From Molossus alvarezi (taxonomy: Eukaryota > Chordata > Mammalia > Chiroptera > Molossidae): 64,000 bases of DNA. The notes under the pieces were generated by a model. It was not told the DNA's origin, searched no databases, and saw only the letters and a program-made list of their open reading frames with translations. The stretch lies in the NCBI GenBank assembly GCA_037176705.1, contig CM073889.1:53809596-53873595 (forward strand). Reading direction: 5' to 3'. The position numbers and the translations under genes are program-made. This document shows, in pieces, positions 38,677-52,200 of this stretch. How positions within the stretch are numbered: the first letter of the stretch is position 1; the number at the start of each line of letters is the position of its first letter.

Positions 38677-40609
38677 CTATGCCCTTAGACATACTTCTCA
38701 CCAGAGATCGTTTCTAGGAGCGTTTATACACACCAAACCGATTCCAAACGAACTGTGTTAGAACTCTGCAGTTCAGTTGAGGAACCTCACTTCCATGAAG
38801 CCTAGAGAGTGAGGCTTCTCCAACCATAAGCTGTTTTGGTTAAGTACCTAAGAAATGTCTGTTTGTTAAGGTGTAATCACACGAAAACCTAGCAGTGCAC
38901 GTTTCTTTCTCTTGTTCCCTACACACAATTACAAGACTTGCTGGTGCAGTCTCAGATCCTGAATTATGGGCAAAACTCTGTGAAAGCCAGGGGCAACATT
39001 CATTGGTGGCATGTTTAAACTTGGGAAATTGAGTACCTTTGCAAGGAAAGTGTGTAGATACATGTTCTAGTAGGAAACTGATGGAATGATTGAATATTTC
39101 CATTTTGGGTCAGGAAATGCACAGATCTTGGCAACAGTCATGTGAAACACTTGAATATAGGCACTCTCCTCGTGGTGTGGAGAGATCCAGTCTTCTCCTG
39201 GAAAGAACAACTAGGACAGGGCACACTGATGTGTAGAATCAAAAGTTATCCCCTTTTGTGTTCTGTGTTGGTAATGGTTTCCAAGATTGCACAGTTTTCT
39301 ACAACATTTCTCAAGGCGATACTTGGAATAAGTATGGTTTCTTCTGTAGCAGTTTGTTTCGCCTAATTCTTAGTCAGAACAGTGAACCAACCTAGGGTCT
39401 AGAATGAAATAATGGAAAGATTGATAACTACTGGTGTTACACATGTGCCATTCTTGAAACAAAGCAACTGAACACATCTAAAGTGATGTAGTTTAAACAT
39501 TTGATGTGTACATCCAAGGAGAAATACATGAATGTGAAGACACTGACAATACCATGGGTGTTTCACATTGCATTTCTCTGTGAGTTAGAACAAGAGGAGG
39601 GTTCTGTAGAAAAGGCACTTGTACAGTTGACCTGGGTATCAATTTCAATTAGCTACCCACACATTATGCCCGGTTTGCGCAGCATAGTTTGCATTGGAGA
39701 GTTATCCAGTGTTGCATGTAAATGCGGCTGACTGCCTTCTTTCCTATACGACAAGAAAGTCAATTTGTACGAGAAGAAGAGGTAACTTTTCAACATACTA
39801 CTTTTCTTCCTTGGATATGAGTTGTTTGCCTAGAAGAGTCTACAAAGAATCTGGATACCAAATACAGGCTGCGCTGCAGAAAAGAAACATTTTGGTTAGA
39901 GCAGTGTTCAGGTCGTGGAAATCTATACCCTATTCAGTTCTACACACATTCTCTCCATGCGTTTCCAAATGAATCAGAGTCATGCCATGGATCCACGATA
40001 CATTTCACTGTTTGTGCCGATTTCCACATTAACATAAGGTGTAGATACCTGTTTTCTGCAGAGAATTGAATGTAAACCCTTGTCCTCAGTGTGAAATGCT
40101 GGAATTAGCCCGTGGAAATGAATGATAACTCCCGAACTTATGCTTAAAATACCCTGTGACAAATTCAACCTATTTCTTGATATCTGACAGAATCATCACC
40201 ATTATAACAAGGATTCCAAAGAGTTTCAGGCCTTTGAACAATGGTCCTGGATTTCATGTTTCAAGAGTATTTCCCAGAAGAACCTATGAAATTACAGTGG
40301 ATAATCAAAGGTGTGCATCACTGGTGTTCTTTCTCTGCAGAATTATATAATTACATTCAGTTCAAGAGCAGCATGGAAACCTCAATATGGTGTAGTGGCA
40401 ATTGGACTGTTCAGTGGCTCTCTGTCCTAAAAACAGTGTTCCCATTGACTAACTTCTTCACATACTGTCTAAATATGGTGAAGAAGATTCTTGGGCTATA
40501 CCCACTTCACAAAACATGGAACCAACACTGGTGTTCTGTTCTGCAGATTATGTGTTAGAACTGTTGAGGAAAGTATTGATTCAAGGTAATGTGGCAACCT
40601 AACGTTTGC
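38677..40609. repeat. Repeat unit U21 (1933 bp), type B1
   Basis: Nearly identical to U19 two units upstream, with four differences seen by eye. It carries the full B1 set, including the 2-base CAGATCCTG deletion and TTTGCGCAGC. Confidence 0.97.
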
Positions 40610-42534
40610 CTATGCCCTTAGACATACTTCTCACCAGAGATCGTTTCTAGGAGCGTTTATACACACCAAACCGATTCCAAACGAACTGTGTTAGAACTCT
40701 GCAGTTCAGTTGAGGAAACTCACTTCCATGAAGCCTAGAGCGTGAGGCTTCTCCAACCATAAGCTGTTTTGGTTAAGTACCTAAGAAATATCTGTTTGTT
40801 AAGGTGTAATCACACGAAAACCTAGCAGTGCAAGTTTCTTTCTCTTGTTCCCTACACACAATTACAAGACTTGCTGGTGCAGTCTCAGATATCCTGAATT
40901 ATGGGCAAAACTCTGTGAGAGCCAGGGGCAACATTCATTGGTGGCATGTTTAAACTTGGGAAATTGAGTACCTTTGCAAGGAAAGTGTGTAGATACATGT
41001 TCTAGTAGGAAACTGATGGAATGATTGAATATTTCCATTTTGGGTCAGGAAATGCACAGATCTTGGCAAGAGTCATGTGAAACACTTGAATATAGACACT
41101 CTCCTCGTGGTGTGGAGAGATCCAGTCTTCTCCTGGAAAGAACAACTAGGACAGGGCACACTGATGTGTAGAATCAAAAGTTATCCCCTTTTGTGTTCTG
41201 TGTTGGTAATGGTTTCCAAGATTGCACAGTTTTCTACAACATTTCTCAAGGCGATACTTGGAATAAGTATGGTTTCTTCTGTAGCAGTTTGTTTCGCCTA
41301 ATTCTTAGTCAGAACAGTGAACCAACCTAGGGTCTAGAATGAAATAATGGAAAGATTGATAACTACTGGTGTTACACATGTGCCATTCTTGAAACAAAGC
41401 AACTGAACACATCTAAAGTGATGTAGTTTAAACATTTGATGTGTACATCCAAGGAGAAATACTTGAATGTGAAGACACTGACAATACCATGGGTGTTTCA
41501 CATTGCATTTCTCTGTGAGTTAGAACAAGAGGAGGGTTCTGGAGAAAAGGCACTTGTACAGTTGACCTGAGTATCAATTTCAATTAGCTACCCACAAATT
41601 AGGCCCGGTTTGCGTGGCATAGTTTGCATTGGAGAGTTATGCAGTGTTGCATGTAAATGCAGCTGACTGCCTTCATTCCTATACGACAAGAAAGTCAATT
41701 TGTACGAGAAGAAGAGTTACTTTTCAACATACTACTTGTCTTCCTTGGATATGAGCTGTTTGCCTGGAAGAGTCTACAAAGCATCTCGATACCAAATACA
41801 GGCTGCGCTGCAGAAATGAAACATTTTGGTTAGAGCAGTGTTCAGGTCGTGGAAATCTATACCCTATTCAGTTCTACACACATTCTCTCCATGCGTTACC
41901 AAATGAATCAGAGTCATGCCATGGATCCACGATACATTTCACTGTGCCGATTTCCACATTAACATAAGGTGTAGATACCTGTTTTCTGCAGAGAATTGAA
42001 TGTAAACCCTTGTCCTCAGTGTGAAATGCTGGAATTCGCCCGTGGAAATGAATGATAACTCCCGAACTTATGCTTAAAAAACCCTGTGACAGATTCAACC
42101 TATTTCTTGATATCTGACAGAATCATCTCCATTATAACAAGGATTCCAAAGAGTTTCAGGCCTTTGAATAATGGATTCACATGTTTCAAGAGTATTTCCC
42201 AGAAGAACCTATGAAAATACAGTGGATAATCAAAGGTGTGCATCACTGGTGTTCTTTCTCTGCAGAATTATATAATTACATTCAGTTCAAGAGCAGCATG
42301 GAAACCTCAATATGGCGTAGTGGCAATTGGACTGTTCAGTGGCTCTCTGTCCTAAAAACAGTGTTCCCATTGACTAACTTATTCACATACTGTATAAATA
42401 TGGTGAAGAAGATTCTTGGGCTATACCCACTTCACAAAACATGGAACCAACACTGGTGTTCTGTTCTGCAGATTATGTGTTAGAACAGTTGAGGAAAGTA
42501 TTGATTCAAGGTAATGTGGCAACCTAACGTTTGC
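40610..42534. repeat. Repeat unit U22 (1925 bp), type B2
   Basis: B2 unit, close to U29: AGAAATATCTG, GTGCAAGTTTC, TACTTGAATG, ATTAGGCCC, TTTGCGTGGC, GTTATGCAG, AGAGTTACTT, CTTGTCTTCC, GAGCTGTTTG, a 4-base loss giving CACTGTGCCG, AATAATGGATTCAC and CTGTATAAAT. TGG to TGA at 41578 truncates a recurrent short frame. Confidence 0.97.
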
Positions 42535-44467
42535 CTATGCCCTTAGACATACTTCTCACCAGAGATCGTATCTAGGAGCGTTTATACACACCAAACCGAT
42601 TCCAAACGAACTGTGTTAGAACTCTGCAGTTCAGTTGAGGAAACTCACTTCCATGAAGCCTAGAGAGTGAGGCTTCTCCAACCATAAGCTGTTTTGGTTA
42701 AGTACCTAAGAAATGTCTGTTTGTTAAGGTGTAATCACACGAAAACCTAGCAGTGCACGTTTCTTTCTCTTGTTCCCTACACACAATTACAAGACTTGCT
42801 GGTGCAGTCTCAGATCCTGAATTATGGGCAAAACTCTGTGAGAGCCAGGGGCAACATTCATTGGTGGCATTTTTAAACTTGGGAAATTGAGTACCTTTGC
42901 AAGGAAAGTGTGTAGATACATGTTCTAGTAGGAAACTGATGGAATGATTGAATATTTCCATTTTGGGTCAGGAAATGCACAGATCTTGGCAAGAGTGATG
43001 TGAAACACTTGAATATAGACACTCTCCTCGTGGTGTGGAGAGATCCAGTCTTCTCCTGGAAAGAACAACTAGGACAGGGCACACTGATGTGTAGAATCAA
43101 AAGTTATCCCCTTTTGTGTTCTGTGTTGGTAATGGTTTCCAAGATTGCACAGTTTTCTACAACATTTCTCAAGTCGATACTTGGAATAAGTATGGTTTCT
43201 TCTGTAGCAGTTTGTTTCGCCTAATTCTTAGTCAGACAGTGAACCAACCTAGGGTCTAGAATGAAATAATGGAAAGATTGATAACTACTGGTGTTACACA
43301 TGTGCCATTCTTGAAACAAAGCAACTGAACACATCTAAAGTGATGTAGTTTAAACATTTGATGTGTACATCCAAGGAGAAATACATGAATGTGAAGACAC
43401 TGACAATACCATGGGTGTTTCACATTGCATTTCTCTGTGAGTTAGAACAAGAGGAGGGTTCTGTAGAAAAGGCACTTGTACAGTTGACCTGGGTATCAAT
43501 TTCAATTAGCTACCCACACATTATGCCCGGTTTGCGCAGCATAGTTTGCATTGGAGAGTTATCCAGTGTTGCATGTAAATGCGGCTGACTGCCTTCTTTC
43601 CTATACGACAAGAAAGTCAATTTCTACGAGAAGAAGAGGTAACTTTTCAACATACTACTTTTCTTCCTTGGATATGAGTTGTTTGCCTGGAAGAGTCTAC
43701 AAAGAATCTGGATACCATATACAGGCTGCGCTGCAGAAATGAAACATTTTGGTTAGAGCAGGGTTCAGGTCGTGGAAATCTATACCCTATTCAGTTCTAC
43801 ACACATTCTCTCCATGCGTTACCAAATGAATCAGAGTCATGCCATGGATCCACGATACATTTCACTGTTTGTGCCGATTTCCACATTAACATAAGGTGTA
43901 GATACCTGTTTTCTGCAGAGAATTGAATGTAAACCCTTGTCCTCAGTGTGAAATGCTGGAATTATCCCGTGGAAATGAATGATAACTCCCGAACTTATGC
44001 TTAAAATACCCTGTGACAAATTCAACCTATTTCTTGATATCTGACAGAATCATCTCCATTATAACAAGGATTCCAAAGAGTTTCAGGCCTTTGAACAATG
44101 GTCCTGGATTCACATGTTTCAAGAGTATTTCCCAGAAGAACCTATGAAAATACAGTGGATAATCAAAGGTGTGCATCACTGGTGTTCTTTCTCTGCAGAA
44201 TTATATAATTACATTCAGTTCAAGAGCAGCATGGAAACCTCAATATGGTGTAGTGGCAATTGGACTGTTCAGTGGCTCTCTGTCCTAAAAACAGTGTTCC
44301 CATTGACTAACTTCTTCACATACTGTCTAAATATGGTGAAGAAGATTCTTGGGCTATACCCACTTCACAAAAAATGGAACCAACACTGGTGTTCTGTTCT
44401 GCAGATTATGTGTTAGAACAGTTGAGGAAAGTATTGATTCAAGGTAATGTGGCAACCTAACGTTTGC
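42535..44467. repeat. Repeat unit U23 (1933 bp), type B3
   Basis: B3 unit: GATCGTATCTAGG, CAGATCCTG, GGCATTTTTAAAC, GCAAGAGTGATG, TTAGTCAGACAG, CTGTAGAAAAGG, TTTGCGCAGC, ATTTCTACG, ACCATATAC and GCAGGGTTC. CAAGTCGATAC and CACAAAAAATGG are private against U25. Confidence 0.97.
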
Positions 44468-46397
44468 CTATGCCCTTAGACATACTTATCACCAGAGATC
44501 GTTTCTAGGAGCGTTTATACACACCAAACCGATTCCAAACGAACTGTGTTAGAACTCTGCAGTTCAGTTGAGGAAACTCACTTCCATGAAGCCTAGAGAG
44601 TGAGGCTTCTCCAACCATAAGCTGTTTTGGTTAAGTACCTAAGAAATGTCTGTTTGTTAAGGTGTAATCACACGAAAACCTAGCAGTGCACGTTTCTTTC
44701 TCTTGTTCCCTACACACAATTACAAGACTTGCTGGTGCAGTCTCAGATATCCTGAATTATGGGCAAAACTCTGTGAGAGCCAGGGGCAACATTCATTGGT
44801 GGCATGTTTAAACTTGGGAAATTGAGTACCTTTGCAAGGAAAGTGTGTAGATACATGTTCTAGTAGGAAACTGATGGAATGATTGAATATTTCCATTTTG
44901 GGTCAGGAAATGCACAGATCTTGGCAACAGTCATGTGAAACACTTGAATATAGACACTCTCCTCGTGGTGTGGAGAGATCCAGTCTTCTCCTGGAAAGAA
45001 CAACTAGGACAGGACACACTGATGTGTAGAATCAAAAGTTATCCCCTTTTGTGTTCTGTGTTGGTAATGGTTTCCAAGATTGCACAGTTTTCTACAACAT
45101 TTCTCAAGGCGATACTTGGAATAAGTATGGTTTCTCCTGTAGCAGTTTGTTTCGCCTAATTCTTAGTCAGAACAGTGAACCAACCTAGGGTCTAGAATGA
45201 AATAATGGAAAGATTGATAACTACTGGTGTTACACATGTGCCATTCTTGAAACAAAGCAACTGAACACATCTAAAGTGATGTAGTTTAAACATTTGATGT
45301 GTACATCCAAGGAGAAATACATGAATGTGAAGACACTGACAATACCATGGGTGTTTCACATTGCATTTCTCTGTGAGTTAGAACAAGAGGAGGGTTCTGG
45401 AGAAAAGGCACTTGTACAGTTGACCTGGGTATCAATTTCAATTAGCTACCCACACATTATGCCCGGTTTGCGCGGCATAGTTTGCATTGGAGATTTATCC
45501 AGTGTTGCATGTAAATGCGGCTGACTGCCTTCTTTCCTATACGACAAGAAAGTCAATTTGTACGAGAAGAAGAGGTAACTTTTCAACATACTACTTTTCT
45601 TCCTTGGATATGAGTTGTTTGCCTGGAAGAGTCTACAAAGAATCTGGATACCATATACAGGCTGCGCTGCAGAAATGAAACATTTTGGTTAGAGCAGGGT
45701 TCAGGTCGTGGAAATCTATGCCCTATTCAGTTCTACACACATTCTCTCCATGCGTTACCAAATGAATCAGAGTCATGCCATGGATCCACGATACATTTCA
45801 CTGTTTGTGCCGATTTCCACATTAACATAAGGTGTAGATACCTGTTTTCTGCAGAGAATTGAATGTAAACCCTTGTCCTCAGTGTGAAATGCTGGAATTA
45901 TCCCGTGGAAATGAATGATAACTCCCGAACTTATGCTTAAAATACCCTGTGACAAATTCAACCTATTTCTTGATATCTGACAGAATCATCTCCATTATAA
46001 CAAGGATTCCAAAGAGTTTCAGGCCTTTGAATAATGGATTCACATGTTTCAAGAGTATTTCCCAGAAGAACCTATGAAAATACAGTGGATAATCAAAGGT
46101 GTGCATCACTGGTGTTCTTTCTCTGCAGAATTATATAATTACATTCAGTTCAAGAGCAGCATGGAAACCTCAATATGGCGTAGTGGCAATTGGACTGTTC
46201 AGTGGCTCTCTGTCCTAAAAACAGTGTTCCCATTGACTAACTTATTCACATACTGTATAAATATGGTGAAGAAGATTCTTGGGCTATACCCACTTCACAA
46301 AACATGGAACCAACACTGGTGTTCTGTTCTGCAGATTATGTGTTAGAACAGTTGAGGAAAGTATTGATTCAAGGTAATGTGGCAACCTAACGTTTGC
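44468..46397. repeat. Repeat unit U24 (1930 bp), chimera of B4 and a U22-type end
   Basis: B4 up to 45955: CTTATCACC, GCAACAGTC, GACAGGACAC, TTTCTCCTG, GATTTATCC, ACCATATAC, GCAGGGTTC, ATTATCCCG and GACAAATTC. From 46032 it is U22-like: AATAATGGATTCAC, GGCGTAG, TTATTCACATACTGTATAAAT. Confidence 0.96.
45955..46032. other. Inferred crossover joint inside U24
   Basis: Last B4-specific base is the A of GACAAATTC at 45955 (U22 has GACAGATTC). First U22-specific base is the T of GAATAATGG at 46032 (B4 has GAACAATGG), followed by the U22-type deletion of TCCTGG. The exchange lies within this interval. Confidence 0.8.
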
Positions 46398-48330
46398 CTA
46401 TGCCCTTAGACATACTTCTCACCAGAGATCGTATCTAGGAGCGTTTATACACACCAAACCGATTCCAAACGAACTGTGTTAGAACTCTGCAGTTCAGTTG
46501 AGGAAACTCACTTCCATGAAGCCTAGAGAGTGAGGCTTCTCCAACCATAAGCTGTTTTGGTTAAGTACCTAAGAAATGTCTGTTTGTTAAGGTGTAATCA
46601 CACGAAAACCTAGCAGTGCACGTTTCTTTCTCTTGTTCCCTACACACAATTACAAGACTTGCTGGTGCAGTCTCAGATCCTGAATTATGGGCAAAACTCT
46701 GTGAGAGCCAGGGGCAACATTCATTGGTGGCATTTTTAAACTTGGGAAATTGAGTACCTTTGCAAGGAAAGTGTGTAGATACATGTTCTAGTAGGAAACT
46801 GATGGAATGATTGAATATTTCCATTTTGGGTCAGGAAATGCACAGATCTTGGCAAGAGTGATGTGAAACACTTGAATATAGACACTCTCCTCGTGGTGTG
46901 GAGAGATCCAGTCTTCTCCTGGAAAGAACAACTAGGACAGGGCACACTGATGTGTAGAATCAAAAGTTATCCCCTTTTGTGTTCTGTGTTGGTAATGGTT
47001 TCCAAGATTGCACAGTTTTCTACAACATTTCTCAAGGCGATACTTGGAATAAGTATGGTTTCTTCTGTAGCAGTTTGTTTCGCCTAATTCTTAGTCAGAC
47101 AGTGAACCAACCTAGGGTCTAGAATGAAATAATGGAAAGATTGATAACTACTGGTGTTACACATGTGCCATTCTTGAAACAAAGCAACTGAACACATCTA
47201 AAGTGATGTAGTTTAAACATTTGATGTGTACATCCAAGGAGAAATACATGAATGTGAAGACACTGACAATACCATGGGTGTTTCACATTGCATTTCTCTG
47301 TGAGTTAGAACAAGAGGAGGGTTCTGTAGAAAAGGCACTTGTACAGTTGACCTGGGTATCAATTTCAATTAGCTACCCACACATTATGCCCGGTTTGCGC
47401 AGCATAGTTTGCATTGGAGAGTTATCCAGTGTTGCATGTAAATGCGGCTGACTGCCTTCTTTCCTATACGACAAGAAAGTCAATTTCTACGAGAAGAAGA
47501 GGTAACTTTTCAACATACTACTTTTCTTCCTTGGATATGAGTTGTTTGCCTGGAAGAGTCTACAAAGAATCTGGATACCATATACAGGCTGCGCTGCAGA
47601 AATGAAACATTTTGGTTAGAGCAGGGTTCAGGTCGTGGAAATCTATACCCTATTCAGTTCTACACACATTCTCTCCATGCGTTACCAAATGAATCAGAGT
47701 CATGCCATGGATCCACGATACATTTCACTGTTTGTGCCGATTTCCACATTAACATAAGGTGTAGATACCTGTTTTCTGCAGAGAATTGAATGTAAACCCT
47801 TGTCCTCAGTGTGAAATGCTGGAATTATCCCGTGGAAATGAATGATAACTCCCGAACTTATGCTTAAAATACCCTGTGACAAATTCAACCTATTTCTTGA
47901 TATCTGACAGAATCATCTCCATTATAACAAGGATTCCAAAGAGTTTCAGGCCTTTGAACAATGGTCCTGGATTCACATGTTTCAAGAGTATTTCCCAGAA
48001 GAACCTATGAAAATACAGTGGATAATCAAAGGTGTGCATCACTGGTGTTCTTTCTCTGCAGAATTATATAATTACATTCAGTTCAAGAGCAGCATGGAAA
48101 CCTCAATATGGTGTAGTGGCAATTGGACTGTTCAGTGGCTCTCTGTCCTAAAAACAGTGTTCCCATTGACTAACTTCTTCACATACTGTCTAAATATGGT
48201 GAAGAAGATTCTTGGGCTATACCCACTTCACAAAACATGGAACCAACACTGGTGTTCTGTTCTGCAGATTATGTGTTAGAACAGTTGAGGAAAGTATTGA
48301 TTCAAGGTAATGTGGCAACCTAACGTTTGC
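46398..48330. repeat. Repeat unit U25 (1933 bp), type B3
   Basis: Near-identical to U23, including GATCGTATCTAGG, which U30 lacks. It has none of the private U23 changes. Confidence 0.97.
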
Positions 48331-50265
48331 CTATGCCCTTAGACATACTTATCACCAGAGATCGTTTCTAGGAGCGTTTATACACACCAAACCGATTCCA
48401 AACGAACTGTGTTAGAACTCTGCAGTTCAGTTGAGGAAACTCACTTCCATGAAGCCTAGAGAGTGAGGCTTCTCCAACCATAAGCTGTTTTGGTTAAGTA
48501 CCTAAGAAATGTCTGTTTGTTAAGGTGTAATCACACGAAAACCTAGCAGTGCACGTTTCTTTCTCTTGTTCCCTACACACAATTACAAGACTTGCTGGTG
48601 CAGTCTCAGATATCCTGAATTATGGGCAAAACTCTGTGAGAGCCAGGGGCAACATTCATTGGTGGCATGTTTAAACTTGGGAAATTGAGTACCTTTGCAA
48701 GGAAAGTGTGTAGATACATGTTCTAGTAGGAAACTGATGGAATGATTGAATATTTCCATTTTGGGTCAGGAAATGCACAGATCTTGGCAACAGTCATGTG
48801 AAACACTTGAATATAGACACTCTCCTCGTGGTGTGGAGAGATCCAGTCTTCTCCTGGAAAGAACAACTAGGACAGGACACACTGATGTGTAGAATCAAAA
48901 GTTATCCCCTTTTGTGTTCTGTGTTGGTAATGGTTTCCAAGATTGCACAGTTTTCTACAACATTTCTCAAGGCGATACTTGGAATAAGTATGGTTTCTCC
49001 TGTAGCAGTTTGTTTCGCCTAATTCTTAGTCAGAACAGTGAACCAACCTAGGGTCTAGAATGAAATAATGGAAAGATTGATAACTACTGGTGTTACACAT
49101 GTGCCATTCTTGAAACAAAGCAACTGAACACATCTAAAGTGATGTAGTTTAAACATTTGATGTGTACATCCAAGGAGAAATACATGAATGTGAAGACACT
49201 GACAATACCATGGGTGTTTCACATTGCATTTCTCTGTGAGTTAGAACAAGAGGAGGGTTCTGGAGAAAAGGCACTTGTACAGTTGACCTGGGTATCAATT
49301 TCAATTAGCTACCCACACATTATGCCCGGTTTGCGCGGCATAGTTTGCATTGGAGATTTATCCAGTGTTGCATGTAAATGCGGCTGACTGCCTTCTTTCC
49401 TATACGACAAGAAAGTCAATTTGTACGAGAAGAAGAGGTAACTTTTCAACATACTACTTTTCTTCCTTGGATATGAGTTGTTTGCCTGGAAGAGTCTACA
49501 AAGAATCTGGATACCATATACAGGCTGCGCTGCAGAAATGAAACATTTTGGTTAGAGCAGGGTTCAGGTCGTGGAAATCTATGCCCTATTCAGTTCTACA
49601 CACATTCCCTCCATGCGTTACCAAATGAATCAGAGTCATGCCATGGATCCACGATACATTTCACTGTTTGTGCCGATTTCCACATTAACATAAGGTGTAG
49701 ATACCTGTTTTCTGCAGAGAATTGAATGTAAACCCTTGTCCTCAGTGTGAAATGCTGGAATTATCCCGTGGAAATGAATGATAACTCCCGAACTTATGCT
49801 TGAAATACCCTGTGACAAATTCAACCTATTTCTTGATATCTGACAGAATCATCTCCATTATAACAAGGATTCCAAAGAGTTTCAGGCCTTTGAACAATGG
49901 TCCTGGATTTCATGTTTCAAGAGTATTTCCCAGAAGAACCTATGAAAATACAGTGGATAATCAAAGGTGTGCATCACTGGTGTTCTTTCTCTGCAGAATT
50001 ATATAATTACATTCAGTTCAAGAGCAGCATGGAAACCTCAATATGGTGTAGTGGCAATTGGACTGTTCAGTGGCTCTCTGTCCTAAAAACAGTGTTCCCA
50101 TTGACTAACTTCTTCACATACTGTCTAAATATGGTGAACAAGATTCTTGGGCTATACCCACTTCACAAAACATGGAACCAACACTGGTGTTCTGTTCTGC
50201 AGATTATGTGTTAGAACAGTTGAGGAAAGTATTGATTCAAGGTAATGTGGCAACCTAACGTTTGC
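48331..50265. repeat. Repeat unit U26 (1935 bp), type B4
   Basis: Unbroken B4 unit. Unlike U24, it ends in GAACAATGG and GGATTTCATG with ACATACTGTC. CACATTCCCTCC, CTTGAAATACC and GTGAACAAG are private. Confidence 0.97.
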
Positions 50266-52200
50266 CTATGCCCTTAGACATACTTCTCACCAGAGATCGT
50301 TTCTAGGAGCGTTTATACACACCAAACCGATTCCAAACGAACTGTGTTAGAACTCTGCAGTTCAGTTGAGGAAACTCACTTCCATGAAGCCTAGAGAGTG
50401 AGGCTTCTCCAACCATAAGCTGTTTTGGTTAAGTACCTAAGAAATGTCTGTTTGTTAAGGTGTAATCACACGAAAACCTAGCAGTGCACGTTTCTTTCTC
50501 TTGTTCCCTACACACAATTACAAGACTTGCTGGTGCAGTCTCAGATATCCTGAATTATGGGCAAAACTCTGTGAGAGCCAGGGGCAACATTCATTGGTGG
50601 CATGTTTAAACTTGGGAAATTGAGTACCTTTGCAAGGAAAGTGTGTAGATACATGTTCTAGTAGGAAACTGATGGAATGATTGAATATTTCCATTTTGGG
50701 TCAGGAAATGCACAGATCTTGGCAACAGTCATGTGAAACACTTGAATATAGACACTCTCCTCGTGGTGTGGAGAGATCCAGTCTTCTCCTGGAAAGAACA
50801 ACTAGGACAGGACACACTGATGTGTAGAATCAAAAGTTATCCCCTTTTGTGTTCTGTGTTGGTAATGGTTTCCAAGATTGCACAGTTTTCTACAACATTT
50901 CTCAAGGCGATACTTGGAATAAGTATGGTTTCTCCTGTAGCAGTTTGTTTCGCCTTATTCTTAGTCAGAACAGTGAACCAACCTAGGGTCTAGAATGAAA
51001 TAATGGAAAGATTGATAACTACTGGTGTTACACATGTGCCATTCTTGAAACAAAGCAACTGAACACATCTAAAGTGATGTAGTTTAAACATTTGATGTGT
51101 ACATCCAAGGAGAAATACATGAATGTGAAGACACTGACAATACCATGGGTGTTTCACATTGCATTTCTCTGTGAGTTAGAACAAGAGGAGGGTTCTGGAG
51201 AAAAGGCACTTGTACAGTTGACCTGGGTATCAATTTCAATTAGCTACCCACACATTATGCCCGGTTTGCGCGGCATAGTTTGCATTGGAGATTTATCCAG
51301 TGTTGCATGTAAATGCGGCTGACTGCCTTCTTTCCTATACGACAAGAAAGTCAATTTGTACGAGAAGAAGAGGTAACTTTTCAACATACTACTTTTCTTC
51401 CTTGGATATGAGTTGTTTGCCTGGAAGAGTCTACAAAGAATCTGGATACCATATACAGGCTGCGCTGCAGAAATGAAACATTTTGGTTAGAGCAGGGTTC
51501 AGGTCGTGGAAATCTATGCCCTATTCAGTTCTACACACATTCTCTCCATGCGTTACCAAATGAATCAGAGTCATGCCATGGATCCACGATACATTTCACT
51601 GTTTGTGCCGATTTCCACATTAACATAAGGTGTAGATACCTGTTTTCTGCAGAGAATTGAATGTAAACCCTTGTCCTCAGTGTGAAATGCTGGAATTATC
51701 CCGTGGAAATGAATGATAACTCCCGAACTTATGCTTAAAATACCCTGTGACAAATTCAACCTATTTCTTGATATCTGACAGAATCATCTCCATTATAACA
51801 AGGATTCCAAAGAGTTTCAGGCCTTTGAACAATGGTCCTGGATTTCATGTTTCAAGAGTATTTCCCAGAAGAACCTATGAAAATACAGTGGATAATCAAA
51901 GGTGTGCATCACTGGTGTTCTTTCTCTGCAGAATTATATAATTACATTCAGTTCAAGAGCAGCATGGAAACCTCAATATGGTGTAGTGGCAATTGGACTG
52001 TTCAGTGGCTCTCTGTCCTAAAAACAGTGTTCCCATTGACTAACTTCTTCACATACTGTCTAAATATGGTGAAGAAGATTCTTGGGCTATACCCACTTCA
52101 CAAAACATGGAACCAACACTGGTGTTCTGTTCTGCAGATTATGTGTTAGAACAGTTGAGGAAAGTATTGATTCAAGGTAATGTGGCAACCTAACGTTTGC
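50266..52200. repeat. Repeat unit U27 (1935 bp), type B4
   Basis: B4 unit directly following another B4 unit. It has CTTCTCACC rather than CTTATCACC. A TAA to TTA change in CGCCTTATTC near 50956 removes the stop that closes a recurrent short frame. Confidence 0.97.

Larger units (their letters stand above)
34814..42534. repeat. Two-unit higher-order repeat B1-B2, twice (U19-U20, U21-U22)
   Basis: U19 and U21 are near-identical. U20 and U22 share their 5' parts but differ in the middle and at the extreme 3' end. The period from U19 to U21 is 3863 bp. Confidence 0.82.
42535..50265. repeat. Two-unit higher-order repeat B3-B4, twice (U23-U24, U25-U26)
   Basis: U23 equals U25 apart from a few substitutions. 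U24 equals U26 until 45955, after which U24 has a U22-type end. The period is 3863 bp, identical in length to the U19 to U21 period. Confidence 0.9.

Noticed and set aside
42535..50265. Near-identical blocks as an assembly duplication artefact
   Set aside because: Private single-base differences between paired units and clean chimeric joints argue for real copies, but only spanning long reads could exclude an artefact.
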